A stretch of 64,000 nt of DNA from an uncultured Roseovarius sp. (lineage in GTDB: Bacteria > Pseudomonadota > Alphaproteobacteria > Rhodobacterales > Rhodobacteraceae), in NCBI RefSeq assembly GCF_947489715.1, contig NZ_CANLER010000003.1:124001-188000 (forward strand). The letters are read 5' to 3'. A model generated the notes under the pieces. It saw only the letters and a program-made list of their open reading frames with translations, was not told where the DNA came from and searched no databases. The position numbers and the translations under genes were made by a program. Shown here piece after piece: positions 34,144 through 43,123 of this stretch; position 1 is the stretch's first letter; the number at the start of each line of letters is the position of its first letter.

Positions 34144-36197
34144 GCCGCGCCTCCGATGGTGATGACGATATTGCCATGTGCATCACCAGTCGCGCTGTCA
34201 TCCGGTTCGATCAGCACTGTTGAATCCATCTGTTCGATGATCGCGGGACCGTTGAGCGTGAAGGTAAGGGGCAAGTGATCGCGCCAATAGATCGGAGTAT
34301 CGAAAGTACCACTTTCAAACCGCACCTCGCGAGTGCCGGTCTGCGCCGCGCGTAGGGTATCCTTGCGCCCTGCCGGGTCGATCAGCGCCGACAGGTCGAG
34401 CGCCTCCCGCACGCCGATGACCGAACAGTTTGCGTTGACCACATTGGCCCTGATCTCAGGCAGTTCGACCCGGAAACGTTTGTAATACGCAGCTTCGAAC
34501 AGCTGTTGCAGGGTGGCCATGTCAACCTCGGGGCCTTCCAGATCGACCCGCAAGATATGTGTTTGCCCGGTAAACTGCATGTCCACGCTGTAGAGCTTGC
34601 GCAGCTCGTTGATGGCCACAGGTTCTGCTGATATCAGGCGCTCACCCTCCTTCGCCTGCTGCGCAAACACATCTTGTAGGGCGCTGTTTTCGAGCACGTC
34701 CAAGGGTGTGTTGATCGTGTTGACGAAGTCATGGCGCAGGTCGGCCACAACACAGCCAATCGCATTGGTGATACCGGGGCGTGCCGGCACTAACACATGC
34801 GGCACACCCAATTCTCGCGCCAGCGCCGCCGCATGCAGTGGCCCCGCCCCGCCAAAGGCAAACAGCGCAAAATCGCGCGGGTCGGCCCCCAGCGAAAGCG
34901 ATACCATGCGGATCGCGCCCGCCATTTTCGTGTTCGCGATGCGGATCACCGCCTCGGCAGCCTCGACCGCACTCAACCCCAGAGGCGTGCCAAGCGTGTC
35001 AAGAAACACCTGCTCGACATCCACCATTGCTACGCCACCTTTCACCGCCAGCTTGCAGGGATCAAGCCGTCCCAACAAAAGGTTGGCATCGGAAATCGTG
35101 GGCCGAGTCCCCCCGCGCCCATAGCAAATCGGCCCAGGGTCAGCGCCCGCACTTTCAGGACCAACCTCCAGCAGTCCCGCTGCATTCACCCGCGCGATCG
35201 ACCCACCGCCAGCGCCAACCGTACGAACATCGACCATCGGCACGTGAATCGGCATGGCATATTCGATTTCGATCTCGTTCGACACAGCGGGTTCCGCACC
35301 CCGGATCAATGCCACATCGGTCGACGTGCCGCCCATGTCATAGGTGATCAGCTCTGGCATCCCAGCCAATCGCCCGGTATAGACAGCCGCCATCACACCC
35401 GAGGCCGGGCCGGACATCACCGTCTTGGCGGCCTCCGCGGTGACCTTGCGTGCAGATACCATGCCGCCATTACCGTTCATCACCAACACGTCGCGACCAT
35501 AGCCATCTTTGGCCAGCTCTGCGCTCAACCGCCGCAGATACCGCGCCAAAATAGGCTGCACACTGGCATTCACCGCTGCCGTCACGCCGCGCTCGAATTC
35601 GCGGCTTTCCGACAGAATCGCATGGCCAAGAGTGATATGGTCGTTGGGCCAGATACGTGACAATAGCTCGCCCGCGCGGCGCTCATGGCCGGGATTGGCA
35701 TAGGCATGCAGGAAATGCACGACCACGGCCTCGCATCCCGCCTCAATCAGCGCCTGCCCGGCGGCCAGCACGGCCGCTTCATCAAGCGGCACGACCACCA
35801 CGCCACTGGCATCGATCCGTTCCGGCACCTCGAGGCGCAGGTTACGCGGAATGATCGGTGTGAATTGACCGGTCATGCCGTAGGGCTGCGGCCGCGTCCG
35901 GCGGCCCAATTCCAGCACGTCGCGAAACCCTTGCGTGGTAATCAGCCCTGTGCGGCTCAGCTTGCGCTCCAGCACCGCGTTGGTGGTGGTTGTGGTTCCG
36001 TGCACGATCAAGTCCAACGCCGCCAGATCACACTCGGCCATGTTTAGCGCATCAAGTACACCATAAGCCTGATTGTCAGGAGTGCTGGGCACTTTCGACA
36101 TCCGCACAGTGCCCTCGGACTGATCCAACTCGACCAGATCGGTAAAGGTGCCGCCAACATCAATTCCCGCCACCATACCAGACTGATTATCAGCCAT
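34140..36197 (-). CDS. Hydantoinase A / N-methylhydantoinase alpha subunit family (ATP-dependent)
   Basis: A 685-residue HyuA/OplA-type subunit of the ASKHA ATPase superfamily. The ATG at 36197 has GGGGAG five bases upstream; an in-frame start 54 bases higher lacks one. Motifs include 'AGIDVGGTFTDLVEL' near the N-terminus, 'VHGTTTTTNAVLERK', 'MGGTSTDVALI' and 'FGGAGPLHAAALARELG'. It couples ATP hydrolysis to ring opening with HyuB. Upstream 235 bp separate it from the divergent membrane-protein gene; there is no hydantoin transporter next to it, but the binding-protein gene 1.7 kb away may serve that role. Confidence 0.94.
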   Translation of the reverse strand: MADNQSGMVAGIDVGGTFTDLVELDQSEGTVRMSKVPSTPDNQAYGVLDALNMAECDLAALDLIVHGTTTTTNAVLERKLSRTGLITTQGFRDVLELGRRTRPQPYGMTGQFTPIIPRNLRLEVPERIDASGVVVVPLDEAAVLAAGQALIEAGCEAVVVHFLHAYANPGHERRAGELLSRIWPNDHITLGHAILSESREFERGVTAAVNASVQPILARYLRRLSAELAKDGYGRDVLVMNGNGGMVSARKVTAEAAKTVMSGPASGVMAAVYTGRLAGMPELITYDMGGTSTDVALIRGAEPAVSNEIEIEYAMPIHVPMVDVRTVGAGGGSIARVNAAGLLEVGPESAGADPGPICYGRGGTRPTISDANLLLGRLDPCKLAVKGGVAMVDVEQVFLDTLGTPLGLSAVEAAEAVIRIANTKMAGAIRMVSLSLGADPRDFALFAFGGAGPLHAAALARELGVPHVLVPARPGITNAIGCVVADLRHDFVNTINTPLDVLENSALQDVFAQQAKEGERLISAEPVAINELRKLYSVDMQFTGQTHILRVDLEGPEVDMATLQQLFEAAYYKRFRVELPEIRANVVNANCSVIGVREALDLSALIDPAGRKDTLRAAQTGTREVRFESGTFDTPIYWRDHLPLTFTLNGPAIIEQMDSTVLIEPDDSATGDAHGNIVITIGGAA

Positions 36198-36432
36198 CCG
36201 CTCCCCTTTCAAAGTCTCGCGAAGAGTTGGCGAGCAAACTCCAAAAGTCAACGCATCGCCACATGCTCAATTTCCGCGTTCCGGCGCAAAGCGCTCAACC
36301 CAACTCATCTGCAAAGAAATTCTCACCTGCACGATGAACGCGGTGATCTCCTTGCGATTATCGCACCCACTGCGCGCAAATGTCTCTTTCCCCGCGACAC
36401 CAGCCGGGTAATCTCGGCCACAAAGGGGCGAC

Positions 36433-37812
36433 ATGCGAACACTTATCCTGATATCAATGCTGATGGCGCCAAGTATGGCGCTGGCGCATGCCTCGGAACA
36501 AGGTTTCGTGTTGCTCCTGCCCACGGATGTTTACATCACTGCTGGCGTGGCCTGCGTGGCACTGACGGTTGTCTTACTTGTGTTGACGCCTGCGCGCCTG
36601 GCAAAGGGCATTTTTCACCCAATACCGCTTCTGCCCCGCCCTCAACTGCCGTTACATCACCTCTCCAGCTGCGCCGCTGCACTCTTGCTGGCCATCCTGG
36701 TCTGGATCGGGTTCACAGGTTCGCGTGACCCGCTGGTAAATCCTCTTCCGCTCTTTATCTGGACCGTGTGGTGGGTCGGTTTGGTCAGCCTTCAGGGGTT
36801 GCTCGGCAATCTCTGGCGCTGGATCAATCCGTGGACAGGTCCGGCCGCGTTGCTGAGCCGACTAACTGGACTGCGCGCACCCTATCGCTATCCACGCTTT
36901 CTGGGATTTGCACCTGCCATCGTGATCTTTTTGGCCTTTGCCATCCTGCTCTTGGCCGACCCGGCCCCAGCTGACCCGGCGCGACTGGCTCTCTTTGCTG
37001 GCGGGTACTGGTACGCCACTTTGTTGGGGCTGGTCCTGTTCGGTCCACGCTGGTTAATCCGGGCTGAAGCATTGACCATCCTGATGCGCACCTATGCCCG
37101 CGTCAGCCTGTTGGGCCGCAAAGGTCCGGGCCTCGCTCTCGGCCTTTCTGGTTGGAAGATCATAGCCCGGCCACGGGTGCCTCTGGGCTTGGCAATTTTC
37201 ATTCTGATTCTGCTGGGCACGGGCAGTTTTGACGGTCTGAACGAGACTTTTTGGTGGTTCGGCCAATTGGGTCTTAACCCGCTGGAGTTTCCCGGTCGCA
37301 GCGCGGTTGTCACTCAGACCATTCTCGGGCTGATTGCCGCAAATACGCTCCTGATCGCGGCCTTTTGCCTCTCTATCTGGCTGGGCCTCAGAATTTCACA
37401 TGCCGATATGAGCTTGACGCAAGCGTTTTGCCTCTTTGCACCGTCGATCCTACCGATTGCGTTTGGCTATCATGTCGCCCATTACCTCACCAGTTTTATG
37501 GTCGACAGCCAATATGCTCTGAAGGCTGTCAACGATCCGCTGAACACCGGTGCGAACCTGCTGGGATTGGGGCAGTTCTACGTCACCACCGGATTTTTCA
37601 ACACGCCCGGCACCGTACGCACCATCTGGCTGACACAGGCGGGGGCCGTCGTGATCGGGCATGTCATTGCGATTTTACTGGCGCATGCGCTGGCATTGCA
37701 CGCCTTTGGCACCCGTCGTCGTGCAGCGCTGTCACAGGCACCGCTGGCCCTCTTCATGGTGTTCTACACCTTCTTCGGGCTTTGGCTTCTGGCGTCGCCC
37801 CGGGGGCTTTAA
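36433..37812 (+). CDS. Polytopic membrane protein, fenitrothion-hydrolase-like family
   Basis: A 459-residue integral membrane protein: signal-like first helix (MRTLILISMLMAPSMALAHA), then about eleven hydrophobic segments. The opening 'HASEQGFVLLLPTDVYI' and the 'RWINPWTGPAAL' segment recall membrane proteins annotated as fenitrothion hydrolase in actinobacteria; that name comes from one degradation study and may not reflect the true role. Conserved-looking His/Asp near 'GYHVAHYLTSFMVDSQYA' could be functional. It precedes the binding-protein gene by 99 bp on the same strand. Family assignment is from memory and moderate. Confidence 0.75.
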   Translation: MRTLILISMLMAPSMALAHASEQGFVLLLPTDVYITAGVACVALTVVLLVLTPARLAKGIFHPIPLLPRPQLPLHHLSSCAAALLLAILVWIGFTGSRDPLVNPLPLFIWTVWWVGLVSLQGLLGNLWRWINPWTGPAALLSRLTGLRAPYRYPRFLGFAPAIVIFLAFAILLLADPAPADPARLALFAGGYWYATLLGLVLFGPRWLIRAEALTILMRTYARVSLLGRKGPGLALGLSGWKIIARPRVPLGLAIFILILLGTGSFDGLNETFWWFGQLGLNPLEFPGRSAVVTQTILGLIAANTLLIAAFCLSIWLGLRISHADMSLTQAFCLFAPSILPIAFGYHVAHYLTSFMVDSQYALKAVNDPLNTGANLLGLGQFYVTTGFFNTPGTVRTIWLTQAGAVVIGHVIAILLAHALALHAFGTRRRAALSQAPLALFMVFYTFFGLWLLASPRGL

Positions 37813-37911
37813 GATTTGTTTCGGCTGGACAAATCCGGCCCCACTTCGCAAAATCAGCTCTGACGCGGGCCCCGGATGGGCCTGCCCACTCAGACATGGG
37901 AGACTGAGGAC

Positions 37912-39186
37912 ATGACCAATGCCACCACGCGCCGCGGTGCACTGAAAACGCTTGCCGCCGGTGCGACAGCCGCCAGCCTGCCGCTCTGGGCGCGCTACAC
38001 CAACGCCCAGACAGCCGCGCCGATCAAGATCGGTTTTCAGGTGCACCGTACCGGTATCGGTGCCGCCTATGGCCGCTGGTATGGCCGCACCACCGAGGCC
38101 GCCGTCAAGCTGATCAATGAAGGTGGCGGCATCAATGGCCGCATGGTCGAAATCGTTGCCGAGGATGACGGTACCGACCCCAAGCGTGGTGCCGAAGTGG
38201 TCGAAAAATTCGCCACCCAGCATAATTGCGATGTGGGCTTTGGCACACTTTTCAGCCATGTCGTGATCGGTTCCTCGCCCCGCGCCGGAGAGTTGAAACT
38301 GCCTTATTTCGTGGTCTCTGAAGGTCACCATGTGGCCAGCGGCATGCTCAATCGCTATACGCTTCAACCCGGCATTACCGACGTGAAAAGCCAGGTACAG
38401 GCGATGGCGCCCTATGTGGCTGAGAACCTGGGCAAGAAGGTCACGATGATCTTTCCCGATTTCGCCTTTGGCCATGATCACCGCGATTTCTTTACCGCCG
38501 CAATCGAGGCGCAGGGTGGCGAAGTTCTGGAACATATCGCGATCCCACCCTCCGAGACATCCTTCACCAAATACTTCCCGAAGATTCCACGAGAGACTGA
38601 GGTGCTCTATCACGTGATGGTCGGCCCGGCCGTGCTGACTTTCGTCAAGGAACTTGGCGAATTCTTTGGCCCGCAGCGGCCCGAAATGTTCGGTTTCATC
38701 GACAGTCTGGAAGCGGTCGATATTTCCAGCCCCGGCCTCGAATACCTCGAGGGAACCTATTTTTGGGAGGGCAATCCCCGCAACGCACAGGCAGATCAAT
38801 CCGAACATGACAAGTTTTACCGTGCTGCAGTCGGCGTCGATGACAATGGCGCGTCAATCAGCGACCCGACGGATGTATCAACCTATGCCCACATGTTCGG
38901 CTGTTGGGAAACGCTGCACGTCATCAAGGCGGGCATGGAAGCGGCGGGTTATCAGGGGCCGGATGACCGCACTGCCCTGATCGAAGCGGTCGAAGCGATG
39001 AGCGATATGCCCCATAGTCAGGCGCATCCGCAGGGTGCCAAGATCTTCAATGGCAAGACACACCAGGTTTTTGGACATCAGTACATTTCGCGGGTCGAGG
39101 GTGGCAAACTGATCAAGGTGCACACCACCTCGATCGAAGACACGCTTTATCCCGATGAGGTCGACTACACCACGCAGGCCTTCTGA
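37912..39186 (+). CDS. Branched-chain amino-acid-type ABC solute-binding protein (Peripla_BP_6)
   Basis: A 424-residue binding protein. The ATG at 37912 follows GAGG and starts a twin-arginine-like signal (TTRRGALKTLAAGATAASLPLWARYTNAQ). The mature part has the type I periplasmic-binding pattern: 'IKIGFQVHRTGIGAAYGRWYGRTTEAAVKLINEGGGINGRMVEIVAEDDGTDPKRGAEVVEKF' and 'KVTMIFPDFAFGHDHRDFF'. No LivHMGF genes are in the window. Together with the membrane protein and hyuAB it may belong to a uptake-and-breakdown set, but ligand and partners are unproven. Confidence 0.9.
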   Translation: MTNATTRRGALKTLAAGATAASLPLWARYTNAQTAAPIKIGFQVHRTGIGAAYGRWYGRTTEAAVKLINEGGGINGRMVEIVAEDDGTDPKRGAEVVEKFATQHNCDVGFGTLFSHVVIGSSPRAGELKLPYFVVSEGHHVASGMLNRYTLQPGITDVKSQVQAMAPYVAENLGKKVTMIFPDFAFGHDHRDFFTAAIEAQGGEVLEHIAIPPSETSFTKYFPKIPRETEVLYHVMVGPAVLTFVKELGEFFGPQRPEMFGFIDSLEAVDISSPGLEYLEGTYFWEGNPRNAQADQSEHDKFYRAAVGVDDNGASISDPTDVSTYAHMFGCWETLHVIKAGMEAAGYQGPDDRTALIEAVEAMSDMPHSQAHPQGAKIFNGKTHQVFGHQYISRVEGGKLIKVHTTSIEDTLYPDEVDYTTQAF

Positions 39187-39546
39187 AATCTGCGTAGTTT
39201 GACAAACAAACCAGAGCACGCAACGGGTCACCCGGTATAGATGGACGTTTCCTGTGCCGGGTGTCCCACAACTCTGTCGAAGAATATCTTTCCCTTTCAA
39301 CCGTTTGGCGTCGCCGATACCCCGGCGGTTTCACACTGGCAACTGTGTCCGCGGCGATCCGTAAAAAAACATTTCATAGGTAGAAATGCCGTCGGCTCGA
39401 TGAATTCGGCAACGTTCGGGTATCGCGCGATAAAAACCATGCCAGAGTATACACAAACCCCAAAATGCTACTTCGAAAGAACCAATTTAGCGCGCATTCA
39501 GGTGGGCAGTTGGGGCATACACATATTGCAGCGGCTGGAAATGCAT
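39187..39546. other. Gene-free stretch between binding-protein gene and Trm112 gene
   Basis: No credible gene; the rightward open frame starting at 39241 has no ribosome-binding site and runs antisense over trm112 and the Lon-N gene. An inverted repeat CACCCGG/CCGGGTG (39229-39235 with 39258-39264) could end the binding-protein transcript but has no T-run. Base composition falls (AT-richer at 39361-39500), with nothing I can name. Confidence 0.5.
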
Positions 39547-39738
39547 TCAGTCCAGAGCCCGCGCCTCGTCAATCAGCATGACGGGAATACCGCTGCGGAT
39601 GGGAAAGGCCAGACCCGCCGCGCGACTAATCAATTCCTGCGCTTTGACATCATATTCAAGCCTGCTTTGGGTCTGTGGACAAATCAAGGCCTCAAGCATA
39701 CGACGATCAAATGCTGGTTGGGACGTTTCATCGGTCAT
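39547..39738 (-). CDS. Trm112-family protein
   Basis: A 63-residue Trm112-like zinc-ribbon-fold protein: '[51 protein letters not shown]' matches the family, which in eukaryotes activates methyltransferases; the bacterial role is unclear. Only one Cys is left (ICPQT), so zinc binding is not expected. Starts inside the stop of the Lon-N gene (ATGA). Confidence 0.9.
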   Translation of the reverse strand: MTDETSQPAFDRRMLEALICPQTQSRLEYDVKAQELISRAAGLAFPIRSGIPVMLIDEARALD

Positions 39739-40379
39739 TGCATCAATTCCTCATCGTCGCCACCACGGAGGGCAAATTCTATCAGCGTGACCAATGTTTC
39801 GCGTCGCGTCGACAGCGATGGTGCTTCAAGCAACGCTTGTTTATCCTCGGGCTCGAATCCCAGAAGCATCGACAGCGAATTGATCAACAATTCATCATCC
39901 GCCTCTTTCAAAGACTCCCAATCAGTTTGCAACTCGCGTGCCTGAAAATAGCGCCCTAAAAGATCAAGAAACGGTCCGCGCTGGAAATGCACGTCAACAT
40001 CCGTGGGACCCAGATCGCGTTCAAAGCCGGCCCAAGAAACCCGTGCCCGCCGATAAGGGGTAAATCCATCGATCTCTTCAACCACACGGTATCGGGACAG
40101 ACCTGAAAGCGTGATCATGTATCGCCCATCTTCGGTTTCGGAAAACTGGGTGATACGACCCGCGCATCCGATCGAATAGAGCGCATCATCGCAGCCGTTT
40201 GGCACTCGATTTGGCTGGATCATTGCAACCATGCGTTCCGGCGTCTTCAGTGCATCATCCAGCATCGCCAGATATCGAGGCTCGAAGAGGTGCAGCGGCA
40301 GTCGTGATCGCGGCAGCAATAGCGCCCCCGGCAAGGGAAAGATCGGAACGACATCCGGCAGATCAGCGGGGTTCTTCAT
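39735..40379 (-). CDS. LON peptidase substrate-binding-domain protein
   Basis: A 214-residue stand-alone Lon N-terminal domain, without ATPase or protease parts: '[38 protein letters not shown]' and '[34 protein letters not shown]'. Such proteins probably bind unfolded or specific substrates; no enzymatic activity is established. It lies 26 bp after the thioredoxin-TPR gene and overlaps trm112, so the three form a likely protein-quality operon, conserved in order in related alphaproteobacteria as far as I recall. Confidence 0.93.
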   Translation of the reverse strand: MKNPADLPDVVPIFPLPGALLLPRSRLPLHLFEPRYLAMLDDALKTPERMVAMIQPNRVPNGCDDALYSIGCAGRITQFSETEDGRYMITLSGLSRYRVVEEIDGFTPYRRARVSWAGFERDLGPTDVDVHFQRGPFLDLLGRYFQARELQTDWESLKEADDELLINSLSMLLGFEPEDKQALLEAPSLSTRRETLVTLIEFALRGGDDEELMQ

Positions 40380-40405
40380 GACCCTAACCTAGCGCAGGAA
40401 GCGGC

Positions 40406-41314
40406 TCAGGCAAATATCATCGAACTCAGTTTTCGGCGGCCGTTTAGAACCACGGGATCGTTAGGTTTGAGCGCCTCAAAAATGGTGAAGAGCTGTTGTT
40501 TTGCAGCGCCTTCATTCCATTCCTGATCGCGCCGGAAAAGCTCCAGTAGTTGATCGACCGCCTCTTGCGTTTGACCATTGGCGTTAAGCGCCTGCGCCAG
40601 ATCAAATCGTGCCTGATGATCTTCGGGGTTGGCGTCGACGGCAGCGCTCAACTCGCCGACAGGTCCGGCATCTGCGGCCTGACGTGCCAATTCCAATTGG
40701 GCATGTGCGGCCTCGATCTCGGGTGTCTGGCTGATCTCGGCAGGGGCGCCATTCAGGATCGCTTCGGCCTGGTCCAGATCATCCATAGCAATATGCGCCC
40801 GAGCGAGCCCGGCATAGGCGCGGGCATTGACCGGATCTTCCTGCAGAATGGCGGCATAGGTCTGTGCCGCGTCGGTTGCAGCGCCTTCCTCCAGCATCTC
40901 GTCGGCGGCATCAACCGCCTCATCCAAACCGCCGCTTGCATCACCGCCAGCCGCGGCCACAGCGCGGTTTACGAACTCGTCAATCTCAGATGGTGGAACC
41001 GCGCCCTGAAATCCGTCAATCGGCTGGCCTTGCCAAAACGCATAGACCGTCGGGATCGACTGCACCCGCAACTGGCCAGCAATCGCCTGATTTTCATCGA
41101 CATTGACCTTGGCCATTTTGACCGCACCCTTGGCCTTGGTGACGGCTGCTTCCAAAGCCGGGCCAAGCGTCTTGCATGGGCCACACCAGGGCGCCCAGAA
41201 ATCGACGATCACCGGAACGGTCTTGGACGCCTCGATCACGTCGGCCATGAAATCGGCCTCGGTCACGTCCTGGATCAGGTCATCTGCGGGGGGTTGGCTG
41301 CCAAGCTCAATCAT
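40406..41314 (-). CDS. Thioredoxin-TPR protein, CnoX-type
   Basis: A 302-residue protein with an N-terminal thioredoxin domain (about 12-120; WAPWCGPCKTLG with Cys44 and Cys47) and a C-terminal TPR-like helical region (about 130-302; 'ADEMLEEGAATDAAQTYAAILQEDPVNARAYAGLARAHIAM'). This layout is that of CnoX/YbbN, a chaperedoxin that guards proteins against chlorine oxidants and hands them to GroEL. E. coli CnoX has SxxC, whereas this protein keeps both cysteines, as in the Caulobacter form. The ATG at 41314 follows GGAG. First gene of trx/lon-N/trm112. Confidence 0.92.
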   Translation of the reverse strand: MIELGSQPPADDLIQDVTEADFMADVIEASKTVPVIVDFWAPWCGPCKTLGPALEAAVTKAKGAVKMAKVNVDENQAIAGQLRVQSIPTVYAFWQGQPIDGFQGAVPPSEIDEFVNRAVAAAGGDASGGLDEAVDAADEMLEEGAATDAAQTYAAILQEDPVNARAYAGLARAHIAMDDLDQAEAILNGAPAEISQTPEIEAAHAQLELARQAADAGPVGELSAAVDANPEDHQARFDLAQALNANGQTQEAVDQLLELFRRDQEWNEGAAKQQLFTIFEALKPNDPVVLNGRRKLSSMIFA

Positions 41315-41386
41315 GTCGCGCCACTCCATTAGCATGCTGCGTTGGGTTGTGCGTTACATGGCGCAGGTGCGGCCATGTTGCAAGGC

Positions 41387-41677
41387 CTAGCGCGACGGTA
41401 ACGGCAGACACCCCGGCAGGCCCGCGGGCAGCACAAGCCGCCCACCGGCCCGGTAGAGCGCTTGCCCCAGCCCTGGCGCATCCGACCGGATGGCAACCCA
41501 ACCGGCACCGCCACCAATCACGGCAGAGCCATCGGGCAGGTTTGCAATAAAGCTCTCGGACGGTAAAATTACGATCGCCCCAGGGGCAGCATCGCTGAGG
41601 ATCATCACTGCCGCCAATATGGCGACCCAGCCAATGAAGACACAACTAAGCGCCAGCAACCAGTGCCTAATAGTCAT
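41387..41677 (-). CDS. Small membrane-anchored protein of unknown function
   Basis: A 96-residue protein from the ATG at 41677, overlapping the previous gene by 11 bases. It starts with one transmembrane helix (HWLLALSCVFIGWVAILAAVMIL), followed by 'GAIVILPSESFIANLPDGSAVIGGGAGWVAIRSDAPGLGQALYRAGGRLVLPAGLPGCLPLPSR', a compact region likely outside the cytoplasm. I do not recognise a family. The overlap with the upstream gene suggests it belongs to the same operon. Ribosome-binding signal is weak. Confidence 0.55.
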   Translation of the reverse strand: MTIRHWLLALSCVFIGWVAILAAVMILSDAAPGAIVILPSESFIANLPDGSAVIGGGAGWVAIRSDAPGLGQALYRAGGRLVLPAGLPGCLPLPSR

Positions 41678-42719
41678 GGATATGTTCAAGTGTCAGCGGA
41701 CCGGTCTGCATCTCACGCAACCGCTGCGCCAGATCAGTCACTTTCAGCAGGATCAGGTGCCGAAAGTCGTCATATCCCTGCCGTGGAAAGCTATAGAGCG
41801 CACTGTTGACCCGGCCACCGGGCGCCGTGGCCGTCAGCAAAATATCGTCATTGCCTGCAATTTCGGTGAAATTCACACCGTCTTGCGCCATCCGGTTCAA
41901 AAGGTCGGTAAGTTCGCGGTAACGCGGGGTTTCAATCTCGACGCCCTCATTATTTGGTCCGATCACCGTGACGCCCTCGTAGCCTGCCAGTATCTCAGCG
42001 GTAGCGTCGTGCACAACCATGCGCAGCCGCAGTTCATCCGCGCCGACACTGACCACGGCCTGCTCGATCACACCCGCATAGATCGACTTTACACCGTATT
42101 CCAACTGAAGAGCCAACAGCCGTTCAGTATCGCGAAAACTGCCGGTATTGTTGTCCAGAAGCTCCTGCGCATCCATCGAAAAATCCCATTGGTACCAAGG
42201 CACCTGCTGCAGAAATTTAGCATAAGCCATCGCCTGGCGCGCCGACAGATCATCAAGCGGCGCGCGCTCCTTGCCGCGCATCAGTGTGGCCAGCCGACCG
42301 ATGGTTTCCTCGTAAGCGGCCTTGGCCAACATCTCGGCGGTGAAGCTGACGCCGATGGTATAGACCATCTGCTTGGTCTCATCCGGGAAACCGCCATGTT
42401 CGGCCGAGGCATAGGACAGCTCGCATAGCGACGACCAGAATCCCGTGATCGCGCGCAGAAATCCGAACTGATGCGGATCGCCGTCGGAAATCACCCACGC
42501 GTAATCGTCGTAGGCATGCACGATATGCCATTCCGGATAGGTCAGCAGCGTGCGCGATTCCGCCCGGTGATGTTCCACCGGCAACAGCGCTGCGTAATTC
42601 GCCTCGACCGGCTTGCGGATACAGCTGAGTTCCACATAACCCACCGGCAACAGCAAAATGCCCGCCAGCAGGACCAGCACCAAACCCAGCCGAAACAGCC
42701 ATTTGAGTAGGCGGCGCAT
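41667..42719 (-). CDS. Membrane-anchored protein of unknown function (350 aa)
   Basis: One N-terminal transmembrane helix (LLKWLFRLGLVLVLLAGILLLPVGYVEL) anchors a roughly 320-residue domain, probably periplasmic. The domain is rich in Trp/Tyr (YPEWHIVHAYDDYAWVI, FWSSLCELSYASAEHGGFPDETKQMVYTIGVSFTAEMLAKAAYE, PWYQWDF) and mostly helical. I do not recognise a domain. It starts within the stop of the DUF4383-like gene (TAATG), so it is coupled to that gene and to the FAD oxidase in front of it. Confidence 0.8.
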   Translation of the reverse strand: MRRLLKWLFRLGLVLVLLAGILLLPVGYVELSCIRKPVEANYAALLPVEHHRAESRTLLTYPEWHIVHAYDDYAWVISDGDPHQFGFLRAITGFWSSLCELSYASAEHGGFPDETKQMVYTIGVSFTAEMLAKAAYEETIGRLATLMRGKERAPLDDLSARQAMAYAKFLQQVPWYQWDFSMDAQELLDNNTGSFRDTERLLALQLEYGVKSIYAGVIEQAVVSVGADELRLRMVVHDATAEILAGYEGVTVIGPNNEGVEIETPRYRELTDLLNRMAQDGVNFTEIAGNDDILLTATAPGGRVNSALYSFPRQGYDDFRHLILLKVTDLAQRLREMQTGPLTLEHIHDY

Positions 42720-43123
42720 TAGGCGCGCTCCAGCCTAAGGCCGGCCCAGAGGGCGAAGCCCCCAAGTGCCACATGCGGCAGGTTGGCAAGGACCCGCGCC
42801 AGCGTGAAGGACAGCCCAGCGGACGGGTTGGTAAAAATGCCCATATCCAGATAGCCGTACCCAGTGAAAAACCCGAACACCCCGTCGCCCAGATAAAGCG
42901 CGCCGAAGATCACCAGGAATATCTTGGCCGCCCGGTGGCTGGTCAGCGCTGCCGCCAGTGCCCAGATAGCCGAAGCCACGTGCAGCGCGTCGTCAAACAG
43001 ATCCAGCGCAAAGATCCCAAATGCCAGCCCCTGATCATCGGTCAGCCCCGGAATATAGTTGAGCGAGGCGGCGATCATCAGCGCCACGAAATACCCCAGT
43101 GAAATTTTCTGCAAAATGCTCAT
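42719..43123 (-). CDS. Four-helix membrane protein, DUF4383-like
   Basis: A 134-residue integral membrane protein with four hydrophobic segments: 'ISLGYFVALMIAASLNYIPGL', 'LDLFDDALHVASAIWALAAALTSH', 'KIFLVIFGALYLGDGVFGFFTG' and 'LPHVALGGFALWAGLRL'. The helix pairs with His (LHVASA, PHVALG) resemble DUF4383-type proteins; function unknown. The ATG at 43123 overlaps the stop of the FAD oxidase (ATGA), and its own stop overlaps the next start. It may be a membrane partner for the exported oxidase. Confidence 0.8.
   Translation of the reverse strand: MSILQKISLGYFVALMIAASLNYIPGLTDDQGLAFGIFALDLFDDALHVASAIWALAAALTSHRAAKIFLVIFGALYLGDGVFGFFTGYGYLDMGIFTNPSAGLSFTLARVLANLPHVALGGFALWAGLRLERA

Noticed and set aside
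39241..39945. Possible gene in the gap after the binding-protein gene
   Set aside because: No ribosome-binding site, no recognisable protein features, and its second half is antisense to trm112 and the Lon-N gene.
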